Shown here in pieces: positions 63,901-64,000 of a stretch of 64,000 nt of DNA (positions within the stretch are counted from its first letter, which is position 1; the number at the start of each line of letters is the position of its first letter). The position numbers and the translations under genes were made by a program. The notes beneath the pieces were generated by a model. It was given only the letters and a program-made list of their open reading frames with translations, did no database searches and was not told where the DNA came from. This DNA is from Neurospora tetrasperma FGSC 2508 (Eukaryota; Ascomycota; Sordariomycetes; Sordariales; Sordariaceae): assembly GCF_000213175.1 (NCBI RefSeq), contig NW_009799179.1:9639470-9703469 (forward strand), given 5' to 3'.

Positions 63901-64000
63901 TTGAGAAGATGGGGGACCCAGAGAAGCGGACGGAATATGAGATAGGTCTCAAATGTCTTGAGAGAACGAAGGGCATTCCTGAAAAGGAGCAGGCCGTCCG
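60908..64000 (+). CDS. Ankyrin-repeat protein, 3' end beyond the window
   Basis: The exons are 60908-62209 and 62274 to past the right edge, with a 64-nt intron (GTAAGT, pyrimidine-rich tract, TTTAG). At least 1,009 aa are present. The first 434 residues are a conserved non-ankyrin region of unknown function, with a motif VVAAGSSVVNCILPVPKKYS and ASDVDLFLYGLTEEQAIEKI that has a nucleotidyltransferase-like look (Asp-x-Asp after a GSS). Ankyrin repeats follow at about 494-595 (GADPNTRDHTGRTPLHLAVM, GRTALHLAASRGDVEIVKIL). After an acidic insert with a KKTEKMDVDEEK stretch they resume at about 698 (SALHLAIMEGHCEVVKLL) and near 830-940. The start at 60908 follows TTCAAG; an ATG closer to the repeats would remove conserved sequence. 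The substrate or partner is unknown. The GSS...DVD idea is inference. Confidence 0.85.

Overview
The window looks like nuclear DNA of a filamentous ascomycete of the Sordariales, most likely a Neurospora species or close relative. The main reasons are a QDE-3-type RecQ helicase, a Kar9 orthologue, a HET-domain gene, many short introns (57-104 nt, GTRNGT-type donors, CTRAY-like branch points, YAG acceptors), long gene-poor spacers rich in microsatellites, and no intact transposons. The species is inferred from gene content and style only.

Layout from left to right. 0.9-2.0 kb: FAD synthase (three exons, +). 3.4-5.3 kb: an RBR-type E3 ubiquitin ligase (-) whose reading frame carries an in-frame UGA inside RING1. 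6.7-7.8 kb: a DUF1275 membrane protein (-). 10.7-12.0 kb: cystathionine gamma-lyase (-), with two near-matches to the CYS3 sulfur-regulator site in its promoter. 14.6-16.3 kb: a Zn2Cys6 transcription factor (+). 18.2-19.5 kb: the ribosome-assembly factor Rpf2 (four exons, -). 21.2 kb: tRNA-Asn(GUU) (-). 21.3-26.6 kb: a gene-poor spacer. 26.6-31.2 kb: a 1,511-aa DUF1765 protein (+). 33.8-41.0 kb: a large RecQ helicase (qde-3) with a 72-residue polyglutamine tract (+). 41-42.9 kb: a repeat-rich spacer including a 168-bp hexanucleotide array. 42.9-44.7 kb: a conserved fungal protein of unknown function (-). 48.6-52.3 kb: Kar9 with an SxIP EB1-binding motif (+). 54.2-58.3 kb: a truncated HET-type fragment, a decayed tRNA-like sequence and a complete two-exon HET-domain gene (+). 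59.0-59.5 kb: an 87-aa V-ATPase V0 subunit f (RNase-kappa family), pieced together from three small exons. 60.9 kb to the right edge: an ankyrin-repeat protein, cut by the window end.

The genes do not form one pathway. They are ordinary monocistronic fungal genes for cofactor synthesis, sulfur amino acids, ribosome assembly, spindle positioning, genome stability/quelling, vacuolar acidification and non-self recognition. The least ordinary parts are the repeat-loaded qde-3 locus, the interrupted RBR ligase, the HET island at 54-58 kb and several splice choices that leave the frame open. I did not find a clearly new multi-gene system.
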